Below the pieces are notes generated by a model, which had not been told where the DNA came from, made no database searches, and saw only the letters and a list, made by a program, of their open reading frames with translations. Positions 46,601 to 57,292 of a stretch of 64,000 nucleotides of DNA are shown piece after piece (the first letter of the stretch is position 1; every line of letters begins with the position of its first letter). The stretch comes from Sipunculus nudus (taxonomy: Eukaryota > Annelida > Sipuncula > Golfingiida > Sipunculidae): assembly GCA_026874595.1 (NCBI GenBank), contig CM049307.1, forward strand, positions 73,384,643 through 73,448,642, read 5' to 3'. The translations under genes were made by a program, and so were the position numbers.

Positions 46601-49600
46601 TTACCTTGGCCCAGCTTGGCCACTACCAGCAGGCTTCCCCTCGCCCTGCACTCATCCCCCCCCAGCTGGTGCATAAACTAGATGAATGTTATAATTTTTC
46701 TGTATTTTATTTTATTCTTGGACATGCTACATTTTAGATTTTGTATTGAACCACCAGGGTTACAATGATTAAAGTGTACATTTAATTGTGTCCACAAAGT
46801 GGTGTATTGCTGTGAAAGTCTGGATGTTCATGAGATAAGTAATTCCTTACTTCAGAAGAGTAAAAACTTCACTAGGTGTGAAATTGACTATTAATTCCAG
46901 TAATTAATTAAAACTGGGATAGTAATTAGCACAATGATATTGTTTGTCCCTTATTCAACCAACAGTGTGCATACTTTATTTGAAAAGATGTTTTATTTTG
47001 TCAAATTTACTTTTATTTTATTTTGGTGAATAAAATTAAGCATGTCCTGAAAACTCCAATATGCAAAACTTTTTAATAGTGATTCAAGGAATATTCTTGT
47101 AGATGCCATGTTGTGGCATTATTTTCTTTTAAAATCAGTTAAAACATTTATGATTTAAAAATAATAAAATATATGTGTATGCATAATATGACCCAATGTT
47201 TTTTACTCTGTATATATAATGATTGCAACTTTTGCAACAATTCTAATATTTTAACTTATATTTTCAGGTTTTTTAATTAAAAATTTATAAACCTGTAAAT
47301 AAAAAAATGATACAGATAAAAACTTCTTAATGGAAAAAGTGGATCTGCTTAAAAAAATAGGATTATATATAAACTTGAATGCATTATTCTCTTGAAAGTG
47401 AAATAAAGGTATTAGTCCATTCTGTCCACTTGCCTGTCCATCTGTAAATTTTCGTATGCAACACAGTATCTCAAAACTTTTACTGTTTTTCTTCATGACA
47501 GTCTTGTCAGAGTATTAGTTTGCAATCATATATTTAGAACTTTACTATAACCAAGTAGGAGGGCCCCTTTCCTCTTAGCTTTTCATATTCTTATATAAAT
47601 GAAAAACATTACAATAGAATATTTCTACATCCACCTTCGTGCTGCCCTCACTTTTCCCTTCTCCGAACCCCATCCCAAAGTCAGCCTCAGTAAGCAAGAA
47701 CAAGATGAATCAGATATATTCATACTTTAATATTTTGTATAACTATTCGTCCATAGGTACCTATGTACATGCCAGAAATTATGTCAATATTGTGTAATAT
47801 GTAGACATAGTGGGCATCACAATAATGTACCTTGTCAAGACTAAAGAGATATTGTGTCATACAGTCACATATTCATAAATCACTTCATCAGCATAGTTAA
47901 TCATAACATCATATCTGTCAAATTGAACGCTTGCAGACTACCATACACTTTAGATCCTTCAACAAATAGCCTTATCATCTACTACTGCTTATTACTGCTG
48001 TCATTGCATTCATATTTGCTCAAATATATCACAATTTTCAACCCCTCCTAAATAAATAAAAAATAAACCACTTTATTTGACTCTATTAATCCATCAGTCA
48101 GGTAATTTCATTTATCATTTACTCACATATTACATTACATTCCTTTATAATAGCCCAACATGTACATGATATTCATAAGCTTTATCGACTTGATATAGTA
48201 TAACAGTGGAGAAACATTTATAGTCCAATCACGATCAGCTGAGCGCCGTGACCCATGGGTCCCTTGTTTAAGCAATTTGTTACAAAAGGCTGCAGTCTGT
48301 TTCATAACACTTTGGCACACATAAGTATCTTTTATATAGCAGTATATTGGTGTTATTTTTTTCAAGAAATTCTCATATGGTAATTCCGATTACATACTGA
48401 AGGATTTATTTTTGTTCTTTGTTAATTTAGCATTTACCAACTAAATGGTCTAATCTGATTATTGTATCCGCCAAAACAAAGTTTTGCAGATACTATGTTT
48501 TTGACTGGCCTCTGCTGCCACAGCGTTCATTTCTTGAGAACTCCTCTATGACCACTGGACCAAATTTTCTGAAACTTGACCCCATTTTCTGGTCACATGT
48601 GTATTGGTGCCTTACCTTTTTTGTGTTGACCTCTGACCTTTTCTCTCTGTAGAGCATGCATCCATCTGTGTGTCTTGTTTCACACATTAACCCACATATT
48701 GTCAGACTTGTTTGACCAGTCTGGCTGAAATTTTGCACAAGTGTAGCTCCTTGATAGCTTTACATCATACAAAAAACTGGTGGTGCCACCTGCAACCATT
48801 TTTGCAGTGTCCATCTGTTTGTCTGCTGTGGGATTAAATCACTCATATCCTAGCAGGGGTTGGACTTATCTGCTTAAAATTTTGCATGTATATATACATT
48901 TTGGATAGCTCATTCAATTTTATGGCTGGTGGTGCCACCTTCATTTACTTTTATGCTGCAGACATCCATGCTAATATCTCAGGAATGGTTTGACAGATCG
49001 GCATGAAATTTTGCATGTGTATAGATCTTACATAGCTCTACAGTTTATACAAATTTGGTGGCCCAACTTACAACCATTCTTGCCTTGTGTCCATGGGTTC
49101 ATCTGCTTAGGGTAAAAATCACTCATATCTCAGCAGTGGTTTGACTTATCCACTTGAAATTTTGCATATGTATATATCTTGGATAGCTTTCTCCTTCAAA
49201 TAACAGGTGGCACCACCTAAGATCATGTTTAAGTGGCAGACATCCATGCTAATATGCAACACATCTCACTCTGTTTCCCCTTGCCACTCAATCCATGCCT
49301 CACTTCACCCGTCCCATTGTGATTTTTGCAGATATATGTAGTCCCTTGTAGACTACCTGTATTCTAGTTTATTTATCCTATGAATCCACATTCAGTTTAC
49401 CCAGGCCTTCAAGCCTATAAGTATATTGAACTTAGTTTAACTTGTTCACCAGAAATTAGATAAAAAATGTCTAAGTTTTTATTAGACATTTTATATTTTT
49501 TAATATATTTATATATATATATTTAGACATATTTTTTTTTTTTTATTAGAATAAATGAAAATTAAGTACTTTAAATTTTGGCCAAATTTGACCATGGCAC

Positions 49601-52600
49601 ATTTTCTTCCTTTAAGCATTGTTGTTAAAGAAGTAAGTTTATTTTGTATTTGTTAAAATTTTCCAAAATACAGCGGAGCGACGTGACTCATGGATCCCTT
49701 GTTTAATACCGTGGCCATAAAAACTTAAATTTGAAAGTTTGGACTTTTTTAATGAATTCACCTTGCTGCCATAAATAGATGGTTTACCTAAAATTAACTT
49801 TGAGAAGTAATTAGACATCAGGTATCAGAATAGGCCCTTTTTATAGCTCCAGGTGTAGAGAATTCCCCTGGCACCAGCACCAAACAAGCTGGTTGTGAAC
49901 CTAGCTTTAAGGTTTCTTGTCAGATGTCACAAGCAGCATTAGACAGGCTTGAACCTGGGAGCCTACCGTCCTTCTATATTGAACCTCCATGTTTTAGCAG
50001 AGTACTTATAGATAAATTGTCACACAGGTACATGTATTGTCTGAAATGCATCCTTCCCCTTTGAACCAAAACTGCTACTTTTTGATCATCTGTCTCTCCC
50101 CCAAGCTTATTATGCACTGATTTACTAAACAATAAATTTGTTTTCCAAAAGATTGTACATTTTTATCATGGTTATCTTTGAAGAGTTTTGTAAATCTATC
50201 ATGGTTATCTTTGAAGAGTTTTGTAAATCTAGTGTCACAAGTATCTATCTATATCCTTTTAACATCCACATATTTGGGAAAAGATTGATTCAAGACCAGT
50301 TGTAAGCAAATTTTAAATCATGATATGGTATTTATCTGATCATTGTTAAATAATTTGTTCATTTTTAAACACTGATGTTGGGATTACATGGTCAAGTGAA
50401 TTCATAAAGCTTGATCTGAATTATGTGATGGCTCTGATAAGAGCCGTTTTGCTCAGAGAGCCATTGTGATCAGGTAGGGACTTATGTCTGAGTCTACCTG
50501 AGGTAGGCCATGTCTGTATCATCATCAGCCTCCAGCTCACGTATGTGAAGCTCAAGCTGGTCAAGCTTATCAGCAAAACGACAGGTGTAATCATACAGCA
50601 CAGTGCGGAACCCCTCCACACTGGCAATCTGGAGTCTCAGGCGGTACCGATGTGTCCTTGACCTGTCCTTGAGGGCTCGGTTGTACCGCATCATGATGGC
50701 ACTGAGGGTGTTGTTGACATGCACTAGTTGCTTACAGGAAAACTTGAACACTTTGTTCATGGCATCAAACCGCTCTCTGAGCTCCTCTATGTCAAAAGAT
50801 AATTCAGCAGACATGTTGATAATGAGACAATGCAGAAGAGTAACTCTAACACAGGGAGAGAAGTAATCACCTCAAGACTCAGTTGAGAACTGCTCAGCTT
50901 AACTCAGTGAGTAATATTTATAATAAAATGGTTAGTAGAACCACTGAGTACTACTGTGAGTGGTTCTAAAAAAGTTCAGTGTCAGATGCCACATATCTTT
51001 ATAATCATGGTTTCTTTGTGGTTAAAGGTGCATTTCATTAGAAGACACATACAGCTCACATGAGTAGCCTGTCACCTCCAGTGAGCACTCATTACCTGCT
51101 TATTGATTAGTGGGAGTTACACGAGTGACCACCCTGGTGGATTTGAGGGAGGTTATGCATGACTGAACATGGTCTTGTTTGCTGTCATTCAGGGTTAATG
51201 ACCAAGTGAATGCTATTACTAGGGTTATTAACATCATATATCACATGTCAAAATGAAGATTAAACATTTTTCAGACAGTTTGAATGACATTACTGTGAGA
51301 AGTGTTTATTTTGTTTTGAATTAGTTTGTGTGAAAATACTTAAGCTAAATGAAATAGAATGAAATGTACAGCAAGCTACACATAGCTGTTGAAATAATAC
51401 ACCAGTTAATTAAAATAACCTCATGTTGAAAGTTCTTTAACATCAAAAGAAGAGTAGCTAATTGATGATGGTGACTTGAGTTTCTTTAATTCCAAACAAT
51501 GCCATCAGTGACCCGATCAGTGGGGTCTGGTATGATAAGGCCCTGAGAAGTTTGTATCAATGATGACAATATTTTTGTGTCCATTTTAACGTGTAGATTA
51601 TCGGAAACAGAACCCCAGGAATATTCTCTCTGTACATAGGTGTCAGGGCATGACCCAAGGACATAGCAGCATCACGTTTGTATAATGTTTTAAGTGTAAT
51701 TTTATGTTTCAACACTTCTGTGCTGGATACCAAAAGCTGAGACAGGACATGAACCTTACATCATATTAATAAACACTGTGGACAAATCAGATTATGAAAG
51801 AAATTTAGGATTTGCTTTTTAGGTGACATGACTCAGGTTTCCTTAACAATGTTTTCATAAATGTCAGTGCCTGGAATCATACAGTCCTGCCAGTATCTCT
51901 ATTAAGTGATGGTTGGTTTCCTGTAAAAATATTAACAAAGGTTTCCTATCATATGATATTTATGTGACCTATATCCTCCGAGCTATGGGGCTTGAAATTA
52001 CCCCCCAGAATAATCAAAAATATAAAACAAAACCTCCAATATCTTAATAATTAATGATGGATTGTCATGAATCTTGCCTTGAATATTGACCATTACTAGT
52101 TTTGTCAGTTCCAGAAATGTGGTGGCACCACCTGTATTTTTGTTATTGTAACAAATATTTTTCTATTTTTTTTACCATTAAATGACAACAATCATGTCAG
52201 TTTCTCAGCTGTAATTACATCTAGTGTTCCAAAACCTGGTGTGTTTATTGATCACAAGTGGATGCCATCTAGTTATAACCCTGTCTGTCTGTTTGTCTAG
52301 CTGTCCATCCACACAAATTTGTTTTCAGATGATAACTCCAGGTTGTATTGACACATGGATTTCAAACTTGATTTATGTATGGCCCACCACTAAAGCAAGA
52401 ACCTATATGATTTTGGGGTCACAAGGTCAAAGGTCAAGGTCACAGGACTCCCTTATTTAAAAAGATTATGGCTGCATTTTAAGCCAAGCTTTTCTTCCCA
52501 AACTTTCCATTTTGCCCTTTTAGCTGACTTGCCAGTATGGGGAGAGCTTAAATGAATTTGGGGTCACATGGTCAAAGATCAAGGTCACAGGGGCCATCTG

Positions 52601-55600
52601 TTCACAAATTAGTTTCCAGATGATAACTCCAGTTTAGTTTGACATATTAGTTTCAAACTTAAATTATATATGACTCACCACTTAAGTAAGAACCGTGTCG
52701 ATTTTTGGGTCCAACGGTCAAAGATCAAGGTCATAGTACTCATTTCTTTAAAAAAAATACATATGCATTTGAAGCCAAACTTTTCATCCCAAACCTTCCA
52801 TCTTCAAGATATTGCTAACCTGCCAATAGGGGAAGATTCTGTTCAATTTTTGGGGTCAAAGGTCAAGGTCACAGTACCTACTGTGGAAAGATTATGGAGG
52901 CATTTTAAGCCAAACTTTTCATCCCAAACCTTCCATCTTGCACATAAAGCTGAGTTGCCAGTTGGCTGAGAACCTGATTGATTTGGGGGTCACAAGGTCA
53001 AAGGTCATGATCACATGGGCCAATCTATCCACATATTTGTTTCTGGATGATAACTTTAGTTTAGATTGACATATTGGTTTCAATTTTGACTTATATATGA
53101 CCCACCAATAATGTAAGAACCCTTTTGATTTTTGGGTCATAAGGCTAAAGGTCAAGGTCACAGGACCCACTTCTTTAAAACGATTGTTTATATATTTTTA
53201 GCTAAACTTTCAGTCCCAAACATTCTGTCTTCTAGATGTTGCTCATCTGCCAATAGTGGAAGTAACTTATGGATTTTGGGGTCACAAGGTCAAAGGTCAA
53301 GGTCATGGGGGCCATCTATCCACATATTATTTTTCAGATGATAACACCAGTTTGGTTTGAAATATTGGTTTCAAACTTGACTTATATATTGCCCACCACT
53401 AAAGTAAGATTCTGGGGTCATGAGATCAAAGGTCAAGGTCACAGGACCCACTGCTTTAGGAAGATTGTAGATGCATTGTAAGCCAAACTTTTCATCTCAA
53501 TCCTTCCATCATCGACATGTGGTGCACCTGCTAATAGGGGAAGTTTCTTTTTGATTTTGGGGATCACTAGGTCAAAGGTTAAGGTCACAGGACCCATCCA
53601 TTCACAAATTAGTTTATGGATGATAACTCCAGTTTGGGTAGACAGGTTTGCTTCAGACTGATCACAGGACCAATATTTTGGAAAACCTCATAAACATATA
53701 TCCTTATAGACAACTGCAGCTGAGCGTTGAGACCCATGTGTCCCTAGTTAATTTGTATTATTACCGGTACTCTAACACATAGTTATTCATATACAGTAGT
53801 GGCACTCTTCTTTGAGTCATCCACTTGCCAGTATACTGAAGTATTTAGTTTTAAGGTGTCATATCTGGCAGACTATAATGTATTGAGTTTATGAAGGCGC
53901 TAGGTGAATCTACCTTTAAAAACAAACCATAGCAGACATTTTTAATACCATCCTGTTAAAGAATTCAAGTAAAACAGAACTATTCATAATTTATTTAAGA
54001 TTCATGGGCCACATCTCCATTTTTAAAGCATTTTGTTACAAAAGGCTGAAGTCAGTTTAATAACATTTTGGCACACATAAGTATCTTTTATATAGCTGTT
54101 TATTGTGTTATGTTTTTCAAGAAATTCTCATACGGTAATTCCCATCACATACTTCTCAAGGATTTAAATGTGTTCTTTGTTAATTTAGCATTTACCAACT
54201 AAATGGTCTAATCTGAGTATTGTATCTGCCAAAACAAAATTTTGTGGATACTTTGTTTTTGACCAGACTATGCTGCCACCGCGTTCTCGTGTCACTTGTG
54301 AACTGGTGCCTAACCATTTTGCTTTGACCTCTGACCTTTCCTCTCTGTAGAGCATCCATCTGTGTCTGTATCCACACATCAACCCACATATCATAGGACT
54401 TGTTTGACCAATCTGGCTGGAATTTTTCACAAGTGTAGCTCTTGGATTGCTTCATATCATACAAAGAACTAGTGGGGCCACCTGCAATCATTTTTGCACA
54501 GCATCCATCTATTTGTCTGCCATGGGATAAAATCACTCATATCTCGACAGTGGTTGAACTTATCTGCCTAAAATTTTGCATGTGTATACATCTAGGATAG
54601 CTTACTTGATTTTATGACAGGTGGTGCCACCTACATTTACTTTTATGCTACAGACATCCATGCTAATATCTGAGGACTTGTTTGAGAGATCAGCCTGAAA
54701 TTTGGCACGTGTATAGATCGTACATAGCTCTATAGCTTATACCAATTTGGTGGCCAAACTTGCAATGCTTTTTGCATGGTGTCCATCTGTTCATCTGCTT
54801 AGAGTAAAAATCATATCTCAGCAGTGGTTTCACTTATCCACTTGAAATTTTGCATATATATACATCTTGGATAGCTTTCTCTTTCAAATAACATGTTTAT
54901 ATGGCAGACAATGTCAGACATCCATGTTTATATGCAACTATATCCCCTTGCCAACCAATCCTTGCCTCACTTCACCCATCCCACTCTTATTTTTGAGGAT
55001 ATATGTAGTCGCTTGTCAACTACCCGTATTCTAGTTTATTAATACACTGAATCCACATTCAGTTTACCCAGTGTGATGAATTCCTGAAAACTTAAGTCTT
55101 AGATTACTTCATGTCAATAAGATGCATGGTTTTACAGCTCATTTGCTGTATGTAAAAGACTGAGTAGAATTCTTTGTGATCTTTCATATTGAACCGTTAT
55201 TCATGAAATGTTGTATTTGTGTTTTATTAATTTATGATAAATCATAATTTTATCAGGTTTATAAACTTGTGATAATATTTAATCTTAAACATCATATATT
55301 TATGAATATATGAAAAAGTGTATATGTAAATATGTTAATACTTCATTTGTCCTGAAGTGCACATATTGATGTTAGGAAATCAATATATTTATACATTACA
55401 ATAAAGACTTGTGACAAGAATATTGTTGACATTTTTTGAGAATTGTGAATTTAAACATTTTGATCTGGATTATGTGATGGCTCTGATAAGAGCCGTTGTG
55501 CTCAGATAGCCGTTGTGATCAGGTAGGGACTTCTGTCAGAGTCTACCTGAGGTAGGCCATCTGTGTATCATCATCAGCCTCCAGCTCACGTATGTGAAGC

Positions 55601-57083
55601 TCAAGCTGGTCAAGCTCATCAGCATAACGACAGGTGTAGTCATACAGCACAGTGCGGAACCCCTCCACACTGGCAATCTGGAGTCTCAGGCGGTACCGAT
55701 GTGTCCTTGACCTGTCCTTGAGGGCTCTGTTGTACCGCATCATGATGGCACTGAGGGTGTTGTTGACATGCACTAGTTGCTTACAGGAAAACTTGAACAC
55801 TTTGTTCATGGCATCAAACCGCTCTCTGAGCTCCTCTACATCAAAAGATAATTCAGCAGACATGTTGATAATGTGATGATGTTGAATAGAGTAACTCTAA
55901 CACAGGGAGAGAAGTGATCACCTCAAGACTCAGGTGAGAACTACTCAGCTTGACTCAGTGAGTAGTATTTATAATAAAGTGGTGAGTAATGCTACTCAGT
56001 AGCTTAACTAGAGTTCAGTGTCAGATGTCTGTTACACTGAGTACTAGAGATGACACTCCTGGCTCAAATGAGTACCTTGTCATCTACAGTGAGTACTGAG
56101 TACCTGCTAAAACTAGCATTGGGTCACACATGAATGAGCACCACCACTGATGCTGACACCCAAGTGAGTCGGGGAAGTCATGCATGGATGATCAGCCTTG
56201 GTATTCATTAGAATTAGTGGATGAGTGATTAACTCACAGTTCATTTGATAATTGAACAAACATAATTATTGGGAGCAATATGTCACTATTGATCAATGTG
56301 AACCTTACTGTGAAATTTTATGTCTGAATGATGGGTCCTGTCTCCATCAAGGAACCAGTATTTTTATGCATGAAATGTTCCCTGACTTATCACATTAAGG
56401 GGTTATAGAGGTACAGTTTATACTCCAGAGATATAAACTCTGTCATAGAGAGGCAGTTATACTCCAGGCCCTTTTCTTAAAACCATGCACCAAATGGTTT
56501 ACTAGTATATTGCCTACTATTGGATTTGATGGGTATATGATTGATGAACTAATTTGTGAAAAATGCTCTAGTTAAATTGTAATGAATTCCTCTGATTTTA
56601 ACTTACAGTCTAGTATATACTGTATATTTGGTATATTTGTGTATTTGGTTTCTGCTTGACTTGATTGTTAAATCTTCCTTGTATGTTTAAAAGATTCTCA
56701 ATCATCAATAAGCAACTTTAGCTGCATTACTTGTTAGTGTTACAATAACATGTTCCAGAAACATGTTCAGCCCACTGACAAGAATTCTTTTGTTGATCCC
56801 ACAGGTTGTTTATATATCCTATTACTTGTTTTACAGTTCAGGAGAGCTGACAAAAGAACAAAGAAAGGAGGCTGAAATTGTTTTGAAAGGAAAAACAAAG
56901 GACAACAAATCAAGTGCCCATGTCAAGACACAAGCTTTTTCATTACCAAGGGGATGCTCAGAAGAATCTGCAGTAGTAAGAAAAGAAATCAGAATATCTA
57001 CAGATGAGGAGGCAGAGGATGAAGCTGAGGATGCGGGACACACACCCAGGATGAGCTCATCACCACAGAAAGGACATATAAAG
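40563..57083 (+). CDS. Unrecognised lysine-rich, probably nuclear protein, at least four exons
   Basis: Exons 40563-40690, 41230-41393, 41603-41816 and 56837-57083 join in one frame (phases 2, 1, 2, 0) with GT/AG ends. A possible last exon is 59504-59602. The start has good context (A at -3, G at +4). The protein begins acidic (MAGEGGLEVDSSYSDIVNSW). It then has several basic clusters fit for nuclear or nucleolar targeting (GKKNKIPR, NLKKAKRKQQ, KSKRKKLKKQL), a likely helical segment (KKKVTALLAKIREKGI) and an acidic stretch (STDEEAEDEAEDAG). No membrane segment or catalytic motif. I do not recognise the family. Intron 3 is 15.0 kb and contains the antisense 106-aa genes and several mobile elements. 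Confidence 0.75.
41230..41393 (+). CDS. Lysine-rich protein, exon 2
   Basis: Acceptor CCAAAACAG, donor AAAG|GTATAT. Encodes VPSSQGQENIKSGVGKKNK, then IPRAGEKSIVCTDLIGERL and a basic helix. Confidence 0.75.
41603..41816 (+). CDS. Lysine-rich protein, exon 3
   Basis: Acceptor TCTGTAATAG, donor AAGAG|GTGAGT (consensus). Encodes EIKSEEKLPRRDAAADEDED and the basic segment KSKRKKLKKQLRSILDK. A 39-bp tandem array begins a few bases after the donor. Confidence 0.8.
41827..42061. repeat. 39-bp tandem array at exon 3 donor
   Basis: Six near-perfect copies of a 39-bp unit containing ctcttgtaattataaagcac. The unit is a multiple of three, which explains the open minus-strand frame (41768-42052); that frame is not a gene. 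Confidence 0.95.
42213..42828 (+). mobile_element. Short family-B element
   Basis: Starts TTTAAGCTCAGCTGACTG with an AGTCA..GAGCT inverted partner and then 'gtctgtctgtccgtctgtc'. Ends GAGCGACGTGACCCATGG, then ATCCCTTGTTT. About 0.6 kb. The core phrase 'ttggacctactaatctgaaa' is shared with 45250-45350. Its second half was copied to 49407-49700 by the segmental duplication. Confidence 0.75.
43521..43536 (-). terminator. Histone-type 3' stem-loop, copy 1
   Basis: The minus strand reads GGCTCTTATCAGAGCC: 6-bp stem, 4-nt loop UAUC. This fits the replication-dependent histone mRNA consensus (GGYYYU-UHUH-ARRRCC). Flanks are CAAAAC before and ATCACA after. It lies 48 nt after the stop. In histone mRNAs this element binds SLBP and directs U7-dependent cleavage without poly(A). 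Confidence 0.85.
43585..43905 (-). CDS. Intronless 106-aa protein with histone-type mRNA 3' end, copy 1
   Basis: Complete frame, MSAELSFDVEELRERFDAMN to DDDTDMAYLR. Predicted as a two-helix, coiled-coil-like hairpin: helix 1 about residues 8-50 (hydrophobics L12, F16, M19, F23, L30, L37, I40), helix 2 about 55-95 (L59, L61, I63, V66, F69, L73, L84, L87, L89, I91), acidic tail. No histone fold or basic tail, no signal peptide. A faint likeness to the N-terminal helices of ING proteins (ELRERF, LELHIRELEAD) is not enough to assign it. The gene is compact: TATA box at 44006-44013, ATG about 100 bp on, no intron, and stem-loop 48 nt after the stop. It lies antisense in intron 3 of the lysine-rich protein gene. 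Confidence 0.8.
   Translation of the reverse strand: MSAELSFDVEELRERFDAMNKVFEFSCKQLVHVNNTLSAIMMRYNRALKDRSRTHRHRLRLQIASVEGFRTVLYDYTCRFADELDQLELHIRELEADDDTDMAYLR
44006..44013 (-). promoter_or_regulatory. TATA box of 106-aa gene copy 1
   Basis: TATAAATA on the minus strand, about 101 bp before the ATG, predicting a 5'UTR of about 70 nt. Upstream (44020-44260) is dense in TGAGT/ACTCA motifs. Confidence 0.65.
45104..48268 (+). mobile_element. Family-B element, 3.2 kb, with known empty site
   Basis: Left end GTTTTAGCTCAGCTGACTAT with inverted partner 'agtcatctgagct', then a GTCC-rich stretch (45155-45230). Right end CAGCTGAGCGCCGTGACCCA followed by TGGGTCCCTTGTTT. The interior repeats a unit with 'tctcctaccat' and 'gagatattaaggaaaaa' at about 45290 and 45975. 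The paralogous site at about 54020-54035 lacks it. No ORF of note. Confidence 0.85.
48463..49375 (-). mobile_element. Family-A element, copy A4
   Basis: Inverted relative to A1. Terminal hairpin 'gtatccgccaaaacaaagttttgcagatac' is split about its centre at 48465-48495; the other end (tgcagatatatgtagtccc) is at about 49330. Border palindromes are decayed (GGTGGTGCCACC, GGTGGCACCACC). It is orthologous to A5 in duplication unit 2. Confidence 0.75.
50430..50445 (-). terminator. Histone-type 3' stem-loop, copy 2
   Basis: Identical 16-mer with the same 48-nt distance from the stop at 50494-50496. Confidence 0.85.
50494..50814 (-). CDS. Intronless 106-aa protein with histone-type mRNA 3' end, copy 2
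   Basis: Same length and organisation as copy 1. Six base differences in the frame, of which four change residues (V9I, E24K, H57Y, E83K). It arose through the 42.6-55.1 kb segmental duplication, so promoter, 3' stem-loop and flanks are duplicated too. The frame is intact. Confidence 0.8.
   Translation of the reverse strand: MSAELSFDIEELRERFDAMNKVFKFSCKQLVHVNNTLSAIMMRYNRALKDRSRTHRYRLRLQIASVEGFRTVLYDYTCRFADKLDQLELHIRELEADDDTDMAYLR
50915..50922 (-). promoter_or_regulatory. TATA box of 106-aa gene copy 2
   Basis: TATAAATA at the same distance (101 bp) from its ATG. Confidence 0.65.
52224..53748 (+). repeat. Tandem AGGTCA-type array (family-B core) ending in family-B end
   Basis: Nine monomers of about 135-147 bp, each with an AGGTCAAAGGTCAAGGTCA-like composite. 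Starts are near 52424, 52570, 52716, 52853, 52994, 53141, 53287, 53422 and 53569. The right end 'cagctgagcgttgagaccca' (about 53715-53748) is a family-B terminus. The left end is not recognisable. Confidence 0.8.
54219..55037 (-). mobile_element. Family-A element, copy A5
   Basis: Duplicate of A4 (same flanks: 'catttaccaactaaatggtc' and 'attctagttta'), with internal deletions near 54285 and 54895. Therefore already present before the segmental duplication. Confidence 0.75.
55479..55494 (-). terminator. Histone-type 3' stem-loop, copy 3
   Basis: Identical 16-mer and again 48 nt after the stop (55543-55545), although the sequence beyond it has diverged from copies 1 and 2. Confidence 0.87.
55543..55863 (-). 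CDS. Intronless 106-aa protein with histone-type mRNA 3' end, copy 3
   Basis: Older copy. Only about 55459-56120 aligns with the other two. Within this, the coding frame, TATA region and 3' stem-loop are well kept (E24K, H57Y, F80Y, D101Q relative to copy 1), while sequence further upstream has diverged strongly and downstream flanks are unrelated. That pattern suggests selection on exactly the gene-sized unit. Confidence 0.8.
   Translation of the reverse strand: MSAELSFDVEELRERFDAMNKVFKFSCKQLVHVNNTLSAIMMRYNRALKDRSRTHRYRLRLQIASVEGFRTVLYDYTCRYADELDQLELHIRELEADDDTQMAYLR
55966..55973 (-). promoter_or_regulatory. TATA box of 106-aa gene copy 3
   Basis: TATAAATA 103 bp before the ATG. Conserved in the older copy together with the 'gagtagtatttataataaa' context (plus strand). 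Confidence 0.68.
56837..57083 (+). CDS. Lysine-rich protein, exon 4
   Basis: Acceptor TTGTTTTACAG, donor ATAAAG|GTTGTA. Encodes SGELTKEQRKEAEIVLKG through HTPRMSSSPQKGHIK, ending in phase 0. If the donor is not used, translation stops 12 codons on (57119). Confidence 0.75.
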
Positions 57084-57292
57084 GTTGTACTTGATTATCA
57101 CTTCTTCACTTTGCTTTAAGCTAAACCATGTTAGTCTGACATGTATGTAAATATATATTTGTATTTGGTTTTCATTAGGTTATTTTAAGAATAAAATAAA
57201 TATTATTATACACTAGCTTATAAACCCGGTATACCAGGCTTATTACCAGGGTTGGGGAGATATATTAACTGAGATGTGGAATGTTGGCTCAT

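Larger units (their letters stand above)
42588..49404. repeat. Tandem segmental duplication, unit 1
   Basis: Homologous to 49405-55071 in the same order: end of the short family-B element, the 106-aa gene with promoter and stem-loop, 'tgaaggtgctaggtgaatct', 'catttaccaactaaatggtc', family-A element and 'attcagtttacccag'. Differs by a 3.2-kb family-B insertion (45104-48268) that unit 2 lacks. Confidence 0.88.
49405..55071. repeat. Tandem segmental duplication, unit 2
   Basis: Second unit. The junction lies at about 49403-49407, where 'cagtttacccag' joins the interior of a family-B element. At 55071 the same 'cagtttacccag' runs on into ordinary sequence. It contains an extra block of about 2 kb (about 51860-53880) absent from unit 1 near 44960. 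Confidence 0.88.
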
